Source: Legionella yabuuchiae | GTDB taxonomy: Bacteria; Pseudomonadota; Gammaproteobacteria; Legionellales; Legionellaceae | Length of the DNA stretch: 64,000 nt | Assembly: GCF_900640115.1 (NCBI RefSeq) | Contig: NZ_CAAAIW010000007.1 | Coordinates: 45,721-109,720 of the forward strand | Direction of reading: 5' to 3' | Shown: positions 37,230 through 46,349 of the stretch, piece by piece | How positions within the stretch are numbered: position 1 is the stretch's first letter | Layout: each line of letters starts with the position of its first letter | Program-made: the position numbers and the translations under genes | Notes under the pieces: model-generated | The model's input: only the letters and a program-made list of their open reading frames with translations | Told to the model about the DNA's origin: nothing | The model's database searches: none

Positions 37230-38065
37230 GTGACTTTGGCAAGGGTTAATTGTTTGGGACTGAAATGATACCCCAAAAAATCAAATCCCTTTTCGATGGT
37301 TCCGATATAGGTTTTATCCGGATGAAGCGTTAATTGCAATTCATCCAAGATTTGATAGGTGCGGCGAATCACTTTCTTTAACTGATGTCTTGTTTTACAA
37401 AGCACTACCCAGTCGTCCATAAAACGAGCATAAAACACACCTTTTATTTGAGTCATCGCACAATCGAGCCGATGAAGCGCAATCCCTCCTAATAACGGGG
37501 AAAGCGGTGAGCCCTTTGGCAATCCTTTATCATGGTCATAATAAAGCCCGCCCCAAGTGCTTGGAACTTTTAGGCTTTGCATAATCAGCGAGGTGAGCGG
37601 GTTATCTTCTATTAATGACACTAAATCCTCATGCAAGACTCGATGATTAATATGTTCATAGTATCCTTTGATATCACTTTTGAAAACAAAACGATAAGAC
37701 TGAAGATTTTCCTTCGTATGATTCACCGCTTTTTTTAATCCGCCATTACCTTTTAAATGGTAGCAATGTGGACTTAATAATAAACTGGACTTCAGAATGT
37801 CGGACAGGATGAGGCTCATGGCTTTTAATATTAAACTATCCTGGCTGCTATAAAGACTTAAGGTTTCATTAGGCATGCGGTATTGGGTTCTAGGAGAGAA
37901 TTGATAATCCATCCGTACAAGAGACTCACAAAGCTCTGGAAGCAGCTCGTTTTTATGATGCCGTACATGCCAGCAGTCACTACTGATTCCTCGATGTGAA
38001 TGCGCTTTACAAAGCCATTGATAAGCCCGCTCGATAATAGGTTGTATAGATTCTAAGTGAAGCAT
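37055..38065 (-). CDS. Stand-alone reverse transcriptase of unassigned group
   Basis: 336 residues. RT motifs in order: NGGLKKAVNHT region, catalytic Asp131 in FVFKSDIKGYYEHINH, GLPKGSPLSPLLGGIALHRL (181-200; the SP form, not the SQ of diversity-generating RTs), the active-site box FMDD at 215-218 (YARFMDDWVVL, Phe instead of Tyr), LTLHPDKT, and FDFLGYHF at 261-268. A short thumb-like tail follows; there is no maturase, endonuclease or other fused domain. This size fits group II-like, retron or unclassified RTs. No intron domain V or retron msr/msd was recognised around it. It converges with the small secreted gene. Confidence 0.85.
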   Translation of the reverse strand: MLHLESIQPIIERAYQWLCKAHSHRGISSDCWHVRHHKNELLPELCESLVRMDYQFSPRTQYRMPNETLSLYSSQDSLILKAMSLILSDILKSSLLLSPHCYHLKGNGGLKKAVNHTKENLQSYRFVFKSDIKGYYEHINHRVLHEDLVSLIEDNPLTSLIMQSLKVPSTWGGLYYDHDKGLPKGSPLSPLLGGIALHRLDCAMTQIKGVFYARFMDDWVVLCKTRHQLKKVIRRTYQILDELQLTLHPDKTYIGTIEKGFDFLGYHFSPKQLTLAKVTLDKAIAKLRQLFEQGAGLPRLCMYWRRFIQWAYASCEPDLPLELRSDGFLKRILTIL

Positions 38066-38281
38066 GACTTATGAATGGCCCTATACTATATTTAAATAAA
38101 AAAAAAGAAGTTACCCATGCCAAAATTTATTAGTTTTCAGCTAAACTTATTTCTAATTTAGTCGAAATAAGAGTAAAGGATAGTGTAACTATCGGTTTTT
38201 GAAGTTGCATTAATTTTGAGCGATTTTTTCTTGAATATAAGGGAAGCTGCTCATTAAGTAAAGATGAATTGGGATAAAATC

Positions 38282-39022
38282 ATGAATAGAAAACAAGTAG
38301 TGATTGCAACCGCTTTATCAATAGTTGCTTCTCTGGCGATGGGAAAAGACGAGCCCGTTTATTATGGCTCCGCCTTATGCAAATATCCGCAATATGAATG
38401 TGTCCGCGTAGGACATAGTCAATCCTGGGAGCGTATGTTTCCCGATGAGCGTGAGCGCGATTTAGTACAACGATTAAACAGAACCTATAATTATCTTTGG
38501 GCTGGGAAAGTGATTGCTGTACCAAAAGATTTAAAAAATACGACCTGGAAAGACATTTCACCTTTCCCTTTAAAAATTAAGCCGGAAGAAAAAACAAAAC
38601 AAATTATTGTGGATCAGGATAAACTGGCCTATGGTGCTTACGATGAAGAAGGAAACTTAGTCAAATGGGGGCCAATTTCTTCAGGAAGCGATCGCTGCTC
38701 TGATAACAGCAGCCCAACGTGCAGAACGAAAACCGGGATATTTCGCGTATTCAGCATGGAGAATGAAAAATGCAAGTCTAATGTATTCCCCCTTGGTCGT
38801 GGAGGGGCAAAAATGCCTTACTGCATGTATTTCCATAAGGGGTTAGCCTTGCATGGCTCAGATGACATACCGGGTTATCGTGCAAGTCATGGATGCATAC
38901 GAATGTTTACACGTGATGCAAAATGGTTGAATCATCATTTTGTGGAAACTTCTAAAGATTCCAATAGTTTTTTAGGGACTAAAGTTATCGTTAGACCATT
39001 GGCTTCCAGGGAGAAAAAATAA
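38282..39022 (+). CDS. enhA: EnhA-like protein, L,D-transpeptidase (YkuD) fold
   Basis: From ATG 38282 (GGGAT 7 bases upstream) 246 residues; ATG 38264 would add six. Signal peptide MNRKQVVIATALSIVASLAM. A YkuD/ErfK catalytic domain (about 100-235) has the signature HGSDD...SHGCIRMF with the catalytic cysteine. Predicted periplasmic, acting on peptidoglycan cross-links. First gene of an enhA-enhB-enhC operon: its stop shares one base with the enhB start. In L. pneumophila the enh locus was linked to enhanced entry into host cells. Confidence 0.85.
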   Translation: MNRKQVVIATALSIVASLAMGKDEPVYYGSALCKYPQYECVRVGHSQSWERMFPDERERDLVQRLNRTYNYLWAGKVIAVPKDLKNTTWKDISPFPLKIKPEEKTKQIIVDQDKLAYGAYDEEGNLVKWGPISSGSDRCSDNSSPTCRTKTGIFRVFSMENEKCKSNVFPLGRGGAKMPYCMYFHKGLALHGSDDIPGYRASHGCIRMFTRDAKWLNHHFVETSKDSNSFLGTKVIVRPLASREKK

Positions 39023-39546
39023 TGAAACAGAATATTGTATGCGCCTGGGTAAGCATCGGAATAATGCTCTTGATGTTCGCAGGCGTTGCCACGGCAAAAG
39101 AGGATGAAAAAGAAGAACGTAGAAACCCTTTAGGCTGTGTCGATGTGGGATATGAATTTGAATTAAAGACGTTAAATATTCTTCCAAAAGAAGCCGGAGA
39201 AAGAAACTCGCTTTATTTTATTCTGAATAAATCCAATAGGCCCATTAATTTATATCAAATGCGTGAGCAAGAAAGTTCTTACAGCACATTCCTCAATCAT
39301 GAAATATCTCCTAATCGTTGGGCGGTATTATCCACTTGTGAAAAAGAAATAAAATACGTCTGTACCATTGAGGATAAAAAATCAAAGTATGGAAAAGTCG
39401 TTGATTGCTCAAAACATTTACAAGTATGTGAATTTGCCCGAGTGCGATTTGGTTTAAACAATCGAGGGAATCACTGGATTGTAAACAGTAATACCAGAGG
39501 AGGTGCCGTTCGAGAAGTCGTGAATTACGGCATTATTCCACAATAA
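39022..39546 (+). CDS. enhB: EnhB-like secreted protein
   Basis: 174 residues with a signal peptide (MKQNIVCAWVSIGIMLLMFA, cleavage near ATAKE). The mature part has several cysteines (GCVDVGYEF, STCEKE, YVCTIE, DCSKHLQVCEF), likely disulphide-bonded in the periplasm. No enzymatic motif seen. Identification rests on position between enhA and enhC and on size. ATG overlaps the enhA stop by one base (TAATG). Confidence 0.75.
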   Translation: MKQNIVCAWVSIGIMLLMFAGVATAKEDEKEERRNPLGCVDVGYEFELKTLNILPKEAGERNSLYFILNKSNRPINLYQMREQESSYSTFLNHEISPNRWAVLSTCEKEIKYVCTIEDKKSKYGKVVDCSKHLQVCEFARVRFGLNNRGNHWIVNSNTRGGAVREVVNYGIIPQ

Positions 39547-39602
39547 ACTAATGAGTTAGTACGAATAACTGATTGGCGTGGCAAAAGGACAAGGGGAAAA
39601 AA

Positions 39603-42600
39603 ATGAAATCGGTAATGCCATGGGTTTGTCTTTTCGCAGCAGGTCTTAATTGCGCTTATGCAGATAATGGAATAGAGGCTTATCGGCAAGGAGATTATGC
39701 TAAAGCAGCAGAAATACTCTCTAAGAATTCAGCAAACGATCCGGTTGCAGAATACTACAAAGGGCGTATGCGTCTTTATGGCTATGGCCTTTTAAAAAAT
39801 AACACCCTTGCCTTACAGCACTTAACAAAAGCGGCAGAAAAAGGATATTTACCTGCTCAAAACATGTTAGCGCGTTATGAATTGCTGGCTGAGAATAATC
39901 CTGAAAAAGCCTTGTACTGGTTTAAAAAAGCAGCCGATGGGGATGATTTAAAAGCTCAAATGTATTGTGCTGCCGCGTATATGTTTGGGTATGGCACAAA
40001 ACAAAATCCCACTATGGCGCGACGTTATTACATTGCAGCAGCTAAAAATGATAATCCTATTGCGCAATACACCCTTGCTGAATATTTTCTAGACAGTCGA
40101 AATGCACACAATCGAAAACTAGGGTTAATCTGGCTGAATAAATCCGCAGAGCACGGCAATTACCAAGCGCAATTAAAACAAGGAGAGCTCTATGCTGAAG
40201 GAAAATTGGTCTCCAAAAACACCGATGAAGCACGAAGATTAATTGATGCGGCGATTAAGCAAGGCTCAGTTGTCGCTCTTTATCAAATGGGCGGTTTAGA
40301 ACAACAATTGGGCAATCTTACACAAGCTAAAGAATGGTACACCAAAGCGGCTGAAAAAAATAATACTCTAGCTCAGATTGCCTTGGCAAAATTGTACTTA
40401 ACCAAAGATGGGCAATTTTATGATCCTAACCGCGGATTTTTATGGATGTTAAAAGCCGCGCAAAATAATGCCGTTGAAGCACAGCGCGAACTTGCCAAGC
40501 TGTATAAGGACGGGATTGGCGTTTCACCAGATGAAAATTTGGCGAAGGAATGGCAAGAGAAATCCAAACAACCAGTTAAAAAAACCTCCCTTGAATCACG
40601 AGATGAGGTGGCGCGTTGGTTGAGTAATGATAAATCCAATGATTTTGCCGCAAGTGGATATTCTTTAACAGGAATCCAAAGCCCTTGGAATAACCCACGT
40701 GCTTTAAAAGAAAACAGTTACAACCCTGCGCCACAAATAGCAAACGTCACGCGGGAGCAATTGTACAAGCCACAATTTGTATTAACCAACCCCAATGATA
40801 TTAAAATCAGTGAGTACTACAACGCATTAGCTACTAGCCTAAACCCACTGTCCAACGATAAGCTAATTTTGCCGCAATACCCTATCGATACACTGGAAGC
40901 CTTTGAGCCGGAAGAACCATTAATAGCGAATAGTCCATTAAATTCAGTTGGGTTTGCTGAGATGAATTATTTCCCTCAGCCAGTTGACGCTCACTTTGAT
41001 GTGTTGGCGTTTATGTCTAAAACAGAATTCAATCCATCACGATCCGAAAAAACACCGTTTGAGAAAATTTTGGGCAAAGCCATCTTGGGCGTACCAGACG
41101 CACAATTTAAGCTTGGTCAACTCTATGAGCATGGTATCGCGGTGAATCAAAACTATCAGAAAGCGATGGAATTTTATCAGTTGGCAGCGGAGCAAAAAGA
41201 TTTGCGTGCTGAATATAATATTGGTCTTATGTATTTGGAAGGGAAGGGGGTAGAGCAAAATTATAAAGAAGCTGAATCGTGGTTGAAAGATGCTGCTTTT
41301 AAAGGTAATGCCATGGCTCAATACGCTTTAGCTAGAATTAAAGAGCAAGGATACCGCGATGATGCAGGTAATTTGGTCATTGAATCTGACCCCACAGAAT
41401 CGATTGCCATGTACTACGTGGCTTCTTCAAATGATCATGGACTTGCTCAATATCGCTTAGCCGAAATTCTGGTGCGAGAAAAGCAAGACGATGTCAGTGT
41501 GGCCGCGGTTAAAAAACGTAACAAAACGATTGAGAAACTTTATCATGGGGCGGTTCAAGAAGGGGTGCAAGAAGCCGCGTTACCTTTAGCGTTTTTTAAT
41601 GCCATGGATACAAGTGTCGAGCAGCAAAAAAATGCTTACACGGTGGCAAGACAACACGCAGAACAAGGCAATACGCAAGCGGCGTTATTGTTGGGCTTGA
41701 TGTTGGATCGAGGAATTGGGGGGAATAAAAATCCTTCCGAAGCCATTTATTGGTATCAGAAAACCACCATGACCCCAGTTGGCGCTTTCATTATGGGGAC
41801 TTATTTAAATGAAGGAAAACATATTAGTCAGGATCTGGCCACCAGCAAGCAACTGTTGAAACACTCAGCTGACGCTGGGTTTTCATATGGTAATTTAAAT
41901 TTAGCCGTGGTGAAGCAACGAGATGATCAGGACTTTTTAGAAGAATTAAATGCGGCTCGAACTTTAGGCAACAGCACTGCGGGATTACTGCTCGCGGACT
42001 ATTATTTATCCCTAGGTAGTGATCCGAAAAAAATGCAACAAGCACGTGAGATTTATCAAGAGTTTGCAGAAAAAGGCGATAAAGAAGCGCAATTAAAGCT
42101 TGCTTTTATGCATGAAGAAGGCTTGGGCGGTAACGTTGATGTGTCGGCTGCAGAACTTTGGTATAGCAAAGCTGCCACACAAGGGCAACCTGTAGCTCAA
42201 TATTTGCTCGGCAGAATGCATTTCTTAGGAAAGGTGGGTGACAAACCAGACTATAAAGAAGCAAATCTCTTAATGAAAAAAGCGTTAACGTCTTATTCAC
42301 CAGCAGCGGTTGCCTTAGGATTTATTCATGACACAGTATTTGATAACTATCAAATCGCGCTTGCATCCTATCAGCAAGCAGCAAAACAAAATGATACGGT
42401 TGGTCAATACAATTTGGGATTAATGCATGAGCTTGGAAAAGGGGTTCCAGTTAATTTCGAGAAAGCTCAAGCGCTCTATTTCAAAGCCGCTGAGGCAGAG
42501 AACGCCGAAGCGATGGTTCAATTAGCAGGTCTTTATTTTAATGGCTTAAATGGTCCCAGAGATGAACGAACCGCGCTACATTGGTATCAAAAAGCAGCCG

Positions 42601-43208
42601 CTTTAGGCAATAGAGAAGCCTTATATCAACTAGGGTTAATGTCTGAGACGGGAGTCGCCAAAGAGTTAGATCCTTCAGCCGCGGTTAATTTCTATCAGCA
42701 AGCGGCAGATAAAGGCAATACCAAAGCCATGTTAGCCTTAGCTAGAATGTATCAATATGGGCAAGGAACGGCTAAAGATCCTAAAAAAGCCGTAGAGCTC
42801 TATAAGCAATTAGCGAACCTGAATAATCCCTATGCCCAATTCCAGCTGGCGACGTTCTATTATGATGGTACTCTAGGTGAGCAACAATCTAAACAAGGCA
42901 AAGACTTGTTGATTAAAGCGCAACAAAATGGGTTCAAGCAAGCGGGCAATGTCTTGCAATGGCTTGAAGCACAAGCCGAAGAACGACTTAGTTATATTGA
43001 ACCCGTTCAGGTCAATCCAAGTCCTGAACTCGCGGGGCAACCGGTTGAGTTGATGTATTTTGATGCAATGAATGAGTGGAATCGTGGAGATGAAGTGTTA
43101 TCGAGAATGATATTAAATAAAATATTACTGCGATTTCCTCATTACACCCCAGCAAAAAGGGCATACGATCAATTGCATCAAACTTGGTCTCCAAAACATT
43201 TTAGTTAA
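39603..43208 (+). CDS. enhC: EnhC-like Sel1-repeat periplasmic protein
   Basis: From ATG 39603 (AAGGGG upstream) 1201 residues, matching the ~1200 of L. pneumophila EnhC. Signal peptide MKSVMPWVCLFAAGLNCAYA. More than twenty Sel1-like repeats of about 36 residues fill residues 40-300 and 480-1130, of the form AQ..LA..Y..G.G...D...A..WY.KAA..G. They are separated by a non-repeat linker (about 330-470) rich in Asn/Pro. Known role in L. pneumophila: periplasmic, inhibits the soluble lytic transglycosylase to limit release of muropeptides sensed by host Nod1, and aids intracellular growth. alsS follows after 23 bases. Confidence 0.9.
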   Translation: MKSVMPWVCLFAAGLNCAYADNGIEAYRQGDYAKAAEILSKNSANDPVAEYYKGRMRLYGYGLLKNNTLALQHLTKAAEKGYLPAQNMLARYELLAENNPEKALYWFKKAADGDDLKAQMYCAAAYMFGYGTKQNPTMARRYYIAAAKNDNPIAQYTLAEYFLDSRNAHNRKLGLIWLNKSAEHGNYQAQLKQGELYAEGKLVSKNTDEARRLIDAAIKQGSVVALYQMGGLEQQLGNLTQAKEWYTKAAEKNNTLAQIALAKLYLTKDGQFYDPNRGFLWMLKAAQNNAVEAQRELAKLYKDGIGVSPDENLAKEWQEKSKQPVKKTSLESRDEVARWLSNDKSNDFAASGYSLTGIQSPWNNPRALKENSYNPAPQIANVTREQLYKPQFVLTNPNDIKISEYYNALATSLNPLSNDKLILPQYPIDTLEAFEPEEPLIANSPLNSVGFAEMNYFPQPVDAHFDVLAFMSKTEFNPSRSEKTPFEKILGKAILGVPDAQFKLGQLYEHGIAVNQNYQKAMEFYQLAAEQKDLRAEYNIGLMYLEGKGVEQNYKEAESWLKDAAFKGNAMAQYALARIKEQGYRDDAGNLVIESDPTESIAMYYVASSNDHGLAQYRLAEILVREKQDDVSVAAVKKRNKTIEKLYHGAVQEGVQEAALPLAFFNAMDTSVEQQKNAYTVARQHAEQGNTQAALLLGLMLDRGIGGNKNPSEAIYWYQKTTMTPVGAFIMGTYLNEGKHISQDLATSKQLLKHSADAGFSYGNLNLAVVKQRDDQDFLEELNAARTLGNSTAGLLLADYYLSLGSDPKKMQQAREIYQEFAEKGDKEAQLKLAFMHEEGLGGNVDVSAAELWYSKAATQGQPVAQYLLGRMHFLGKVGDKPDYKEANLLMKKALTSYSPAAVALGFIHDTVFDNYQIALASYQQAAKQNDTVGQYNLGLMHELGKGVPVNFEKAQALYFKAAEAENAEAMVQLAGLYFNGLNGPRDERTALHWYQKAAALGNREALYQLGLMSETGVAKELDPSAAVNFYQQAADKGNTKAMLALARMYQYGQGTAKDPKKAVELYKQLANLNNPYAQFQLATFYYDGTLGEQQSKQGKDLLIKAQQNGFKQAGNVLQWLEAQAEERLSYIEPVQVNPSPELAGQPVELMYFDAMNEWNRGDEVLSRMILNKILLRFPHYTPAKRAYDQLHQTWSPKHFS

Positions 43209-43231
43209 TCCGAAATTAGACAAGGATCGTT

Positions 43232-44887
43232 ATGTCAAAGCTTACAGGCAGTCAATTACTCGTTAAATGTCTTGAGGCACAAGGTGTTGAATATATTTTC
43301 GGTATCCCTGGGGCAAAAATTGACAGCGTATTTGATGCTCTATTGGATTCAAGTATTGAATTAATCGTTTGTCGGCATGAACAAAATGCAGCTTTCATTG
43401 CAGCCGCGTACGGACGACTCACTAAAAAACCTGGTGTCGTGTTGGTAACTTCGGGTCCTGGAGTTGCCAATTTGGCGACAGGTTTATTAACAGCAACGAC
43501 CGAGGGTGATCCAGTCATTGCAATCGGGGGTAACGTACCCCAGTCTATGGAGCTTAAACAATCTCATCAGGGAACTAATAACGTTAAATTGATGGAAGCT
43601 GTAACCAAAAAAAGTGTTGAGGCTCATACGGCTGATAATATCCCTGAAATCATTGAAAATGCGTTTCGTATCGCCTTGCAACCCACAAGCGGTGCATGTT
43701 TTATCAGCGTTCCACAAGACGTGTTGGGTCAAACAAGCCAATGGCCGCCGATCCCTGTGATGCCAAAGCCAAGTTATGGCCAGTCTCCTGACGTACTGCT
43801 TGATGATGTGGCAACCCTAATTAATCAAGCCGAGCAGCCGGTCATTTTCTTAGGCATGGAATCTAGTCGATCAAATAACACCGCAGCCATCCGAGCTTTG
43901 TTAGAGAAAACTCCCTTTGCTGTTGTCAGTACGTATCAGGCCGCTGGTGTAATTTCAAAAGAACTTTTAGATTGTTTCATTGGTCGAGTTGGCCTTTTTA
44001 AAAATCAACCAGGGGATCAAATTCTTGATGGTGCAGATGTGGTGCTCACTATTGGCTATAACCCAGTTGAATATGATCCTGAGATTTGGAACTCAAAAAA
44101 TGATAAGACAGTGATCCATTTAGATTATGCTCCTTGTGATATTCATAATACCTACCATCCTGTTTGTGAAGTCCTAGGGGATATCGCAATGAACATCCAG
44201 GCGCTATCTACGCGTTTAAAAAAGCGCGAAGAAATTCACAGCAATAAAAAAATCATGCAAGCCCGACAAGAACTCTTAGACAAAGTTGAGTCGGGTAAGA
44301 CTTATAAAAAGGCGCCAATTCATCCGCTTAGATTCATTTATGAATTAACTCAGGTAGTTAATGATGAGACCACAGTGTGTTGCGATATCGGAACGGTTTA
44401 TATGTGGATGTCACGCTATTTCTTTTCCTATCGTCCTCATCATTTGTTATTCAGCAATGGTCAACAAACCTTAGGGGTTGCATTACCCTGGGCTATTGCA
44501 ACCAATTTTGCATGCCCTAATCAAACCGTCATTTCAATTTCCGGTGATGGAGGGTTCTTATTCAGCGCTATGGAGCTTGAAACTGCCGTTCGAGAAGGTC
44601 TTAAGTTTGTGCATTTCATTTGGCGAGATGGCTCATATAACATGGTTTTAGAACAAGAACTCATGAAATACCATCGCAAAAGCGGGGTGGATTTTGGGGT
44701 AGTTAATATTCCTGATTTTGCTGCATCCTTCGGAGCATTAGGTCTAGAACTGCATCGACCCGAGGAATTTAAAGAAATTTTTCATAAGGCCCTCAACGCC
44801 AAAAAACCGGTATTAGTAGACGTCCCCATCGATTACAGCGATAACGCAGAGTTATTTAAATTAACCGATCCTAAAGAAGGTCATTAA
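43232..44887 (+). CDS. alsS: Catabolic acetolactate synthase
   Basis: 551 residues, thiamine-diphosphate enzyme. CRHEQNAAFIAAAYGRLT holds the glutamate of the N-terminal PYR domain; FGIPGAKIDSVFDAL fits AlsS/BudB rather than the FAD-dependent anabolic IlvB. The TPP/Mg2+ motif is ISGDGGFLFSAMELETAVRE. Role: two pyruvate to acetolactate, normally an overflow route toward acetoin. AAGGAT upstream. It follows enhC closely and is followed by a hairpin terminator, so it may be transcribed with enhABC. No budA/alsD decarboxylase is seen. Confidence 0.88.
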   Translation: MSKLTGSQLLVKCLEAQGVEYIFGIPGAKIDSVFDALLDSSIELIVCRHEQNAAFIAAAYGRLTKKPGVVLVTSGPGVANLATGLLTATTEGDPVIAIGGNVPQSMELKQSHQGTNNVKLMEAVTKKSVEAHTADNIPEIIENAFRIALQPTSGACFISVPQDVLGQTSQWPPIPVMPKPSYGQSPDVLLDDVATLINQAEQPVIFLGMESSRSNNTAAIRALLEKTPFAVVSTYQAAGVISKELLDCFIGRVGLFKNQPGDQILDGADVVLTIGYNPVEYDPEIWNSKNDKTVIHLDYAPCDIHNTYHPVCEVLGDIAMNIQALSTRLKKREEIHSNKKIMQARQELLDKVESGKTYKKAPIHPLRFIYELTQVVNDETTVCCDIGTVYMWMSRYFFSYRPHHLLFSNGQQTLGVALPWAIATNFACPNQTVISISGDGGFLFSAMELETAVREGLKFVHFIWRDGSYNMVLEQELMKYHRKSGVDFGVVNIPDFAASFGALGLELHRPEEFKEIFHKALNAKKPVLVDVPIDYSDNAELFKLTDPKEGH

Positions 44888-44891
44888 GCTT

Positions 44892-44921
44892 TTTGGTTAG
44901 GTCATTTTTGACCCAACCAAA
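44892..44921 (+). terminator. Terminator after alsS
   Basis: TTTGGTTAGGTCA pairs with TGACCCAACCAAA (one mismatch, 4-base T loop), 4 bases past the alsS stop, followed by TTTAAT. Confidence 0.75.
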
Positions 44922-45024
44922 TTTAATCACCAATATTCCCTAATTGCTTATTTGTATCACCGTTGATTGCGTTTACCTCAATGGACAAGCCCCGTTCAAT
45001 GAGGAATAAAAAGTTTTAAACATT

Positions 45025-45054
45025 CTTGAATTTTAAAAAAAAAGAACTATATCT
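45025..45054 (+). promoter_or_regulatory. Possible heat-shock-type promoter of hsp20
   Basis: CTTGAA at 45025-45030 and CTATATCT at 45047-45054, 16 bases apart, about 55 bases before the hsp20 ATG. The -35 box equals the sigma-32 core; the -10 box is only partly like CCCCATNT. Confidence 0.35.
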
Positions 45055-45108
45055 ATAGATACCCAGCATGATTCTGGTGATAGTCGAATTAACTTAAGGA
45101 GAAATGAG

Positions 45109-45549
45109 ATGAATATTATGAAACGCGAGCAACAAGGATGGCCAAAAGATTATCTCAGTACCGTATTAAATGAAGTGTTAAGACCATTCAACTTTGAAGA
45201 AGAAGCCGAAACAACCTTATGGAGCCCAGCGGTAGATATTCGAGAAGAAAAAGACAGATACATTGTGAAGGCTGATATTCCAGGCGTTGAAAAAGATGAT
45301 ATCCAGCTATCTTTAGAAAACAACATGCTCACGATTAAAGGTGAACGTCGTTATGAGAAAAAAGAAGAGAAAGAAGGGTTTTCTCGTATAGAACGAGTTC
45401 AGGGTCAATTTTACCGCCGATTTGCTCTACCGGACACCACCGATGAGTCAAAAATCAAAGCAAGCTATAAAAAAGGCGTGCTGGAAGTTGTAATTCCTAA
45501 GAAAGCGAATGAAAAAGCCAAGAAAATCAATGTGAAAATTGAAGACTAA
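45109..45549 (+). CDS. Hsp20 small heat-shock protein
   Basis: 146 residues, alpha-crystallin domain about 38-135. Features include WSPAVDIREEKDRYIVKADI, the GVEKDDIQLSLENNMLTIKG strand and YKKGVLEVVIPK with the GVL motif, then a C-terminal IxV (INVKIED). Role: ATP-independent holding of unfolding proteins. AAGGAG precedes ATG 45109. Confidence 0.95.
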   Translation: MNIMKREQQGWPKDYLSTVLNEVLRPFNFEEEAETTLWSPAVDIREEKDRYIVKADIPGVEKDDIQLSLENNMLTIKGERRYEKKEEKEGFSRIERVQGQFYRRFALPDTTDESKIKASYKKGVLEVVIPKKANEKAKKINVKIED

Positions 45550-45593
45550 CAGATAATGACGTTTGTCCCTTTTGCTTGAAAGTTTGACTTTTT

Positions 45594-45682
45594 TGTAGCC
45601 TGGGTGAAGGTTATAGACTTAACCCGGGATTTCGATCTTACCATAATCTCCCGGGCGTATTCACGTTCAGGCTACTAAACTA
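45594..45682. repeat. Structured palindromic repeat between hsp20 and rpsT
   Basis: GTAGCCTG at about 45596 pairs with CAGGCTAC at about 45669, with inner pairs GGTGAA/TTCAC and CCCGGGATT/AATCTCCCGGG, flanked by TTTTTT and AAAAAA. Lies between convergent genes and may act as a bidirectional terminator. Such GTAGCCTGG-type palindromes are dispersed in Legionella genomes (recollection, not checked). Confidence 0.65.
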
Positions 45683-45691
45683 CAAAAAAAC

Positions 45692-45958
45692 TTAAGCCGC
45701 CATTTCCTTAATGCGAGCGGTTAAACGGCTTTTAATTCGAGCCGCTTTATTTTCATGAATCAAACCTTTTTGAGCCGCCTTATCAATAATAGGCTGGGCT
45801 TTTTCATAGGCTTCTTTTGCTGCATCTTTATTGCCAGACTCCACAGCTTTTAAAACATTTTTAACGTAGGTACGGTACATAGAACGCGCACTAGCATTAT
45901 GTTGGCGTCGCTTAACGTTTTGTCGGGCGCGCTTAATCGCTGACTTAATGTTTGCCAC
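45692..45958 (-). CDS. rpsT: 30S ribosomal protein S20
   Basis: 88 residues, highly basic and helical ([20 protein letters not shown]...). Binds 16S rRNA early in 30S assembly. Length and start are standard. Elsewhere rpsT lies next to murJ; here an IS110 scrap and an OMP gene lie between. Confidence 0.97.
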   Translation of the reverse strand: MANIKSAIKRARQNVKRRQHNASARSMYRTYVKNVLKAVESGNKDAAKEAYEKAQPIIDKAAQKGLIHENKAARIKSRLTARIKEMAA

Positions 45959-46085
45959 TTACAATCTCCACTTACTCGGTGTAAAGAATAAAAGCGCGAT
46001 CATGCCCCTCTCGTCTCGCTTTGTCAAGATATGTACACTATTTTTATCTTTGTCATCTAAAGCATCCTGGTTCATCACCGAAGAA

Positions 46086-46220
46086 TTATTTTTTTCGATA
46101 ACCGTCGATTGTCGATAATATTGCCCAGAGAACGCGGGTTTTCGTGTTGGCCAGAGCAACCGTTGCTATATTATAACCGCGACGCAATTGTTTATCCGAT
46201 TTATCAGCATCGCTACTCAT
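46086..46220 (-). pseudogene. IS110-family transposase C-terminal scrap
   Basis: Minus-strand translation reads MSSDADKSDKQLRRGYNIAT + VALANTKTRVLWAILSTIDG + YRKK and stop. RGxNxATVALANKxARxxWALL is the C-terminus of IS110 transposases. It is only 45 codons and there is no upstream part, so it is a relic. It may come from the same family as the N-terminal stub at 12710. Confidence 0.7.
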
Positions 46221-46349
46221 AACAAATCAATTTCCATGATAGTATTTACACCTGTGGATCGCTACTTATGAGGCTAAGCGTTGGCATTTTAAAAATGCGG
46301 CCGATAAGCGGGTTATAACTTTCTGCTTTTTATAAAGGAGTATTTTTTA

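Noticed and set aside
35642..38065. Classical diversity-generating retroelement
   Set aside because: The RT has GSPLSP rather than the SQ motif, no template repeat or Avd-like gene is visible, differences are not limited to A sites, and the target gene converges with the RT. Kept only as an analogy.
37055..38065. Group II intron
   Set aside because: No GUGYG-type 5' end, no domain V hairpin and no maturase domain found by eye around the RT.
38146..38200. Two small hairpins upstream of enhA as retron msr/msd RNA
   Set aside because: Stems of 6-8 AT-rich bases only, no branching G context; more simply part of the enhA promoter region.
39603..43208. Repeat array suggestive of CRISPR
   Set aside because: Periodicity is the protein-level Sel1 repeat of EnhC; DNA units are not identical and the frame is open throughout. 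No CRISPR array or cas gene was seen in the window.
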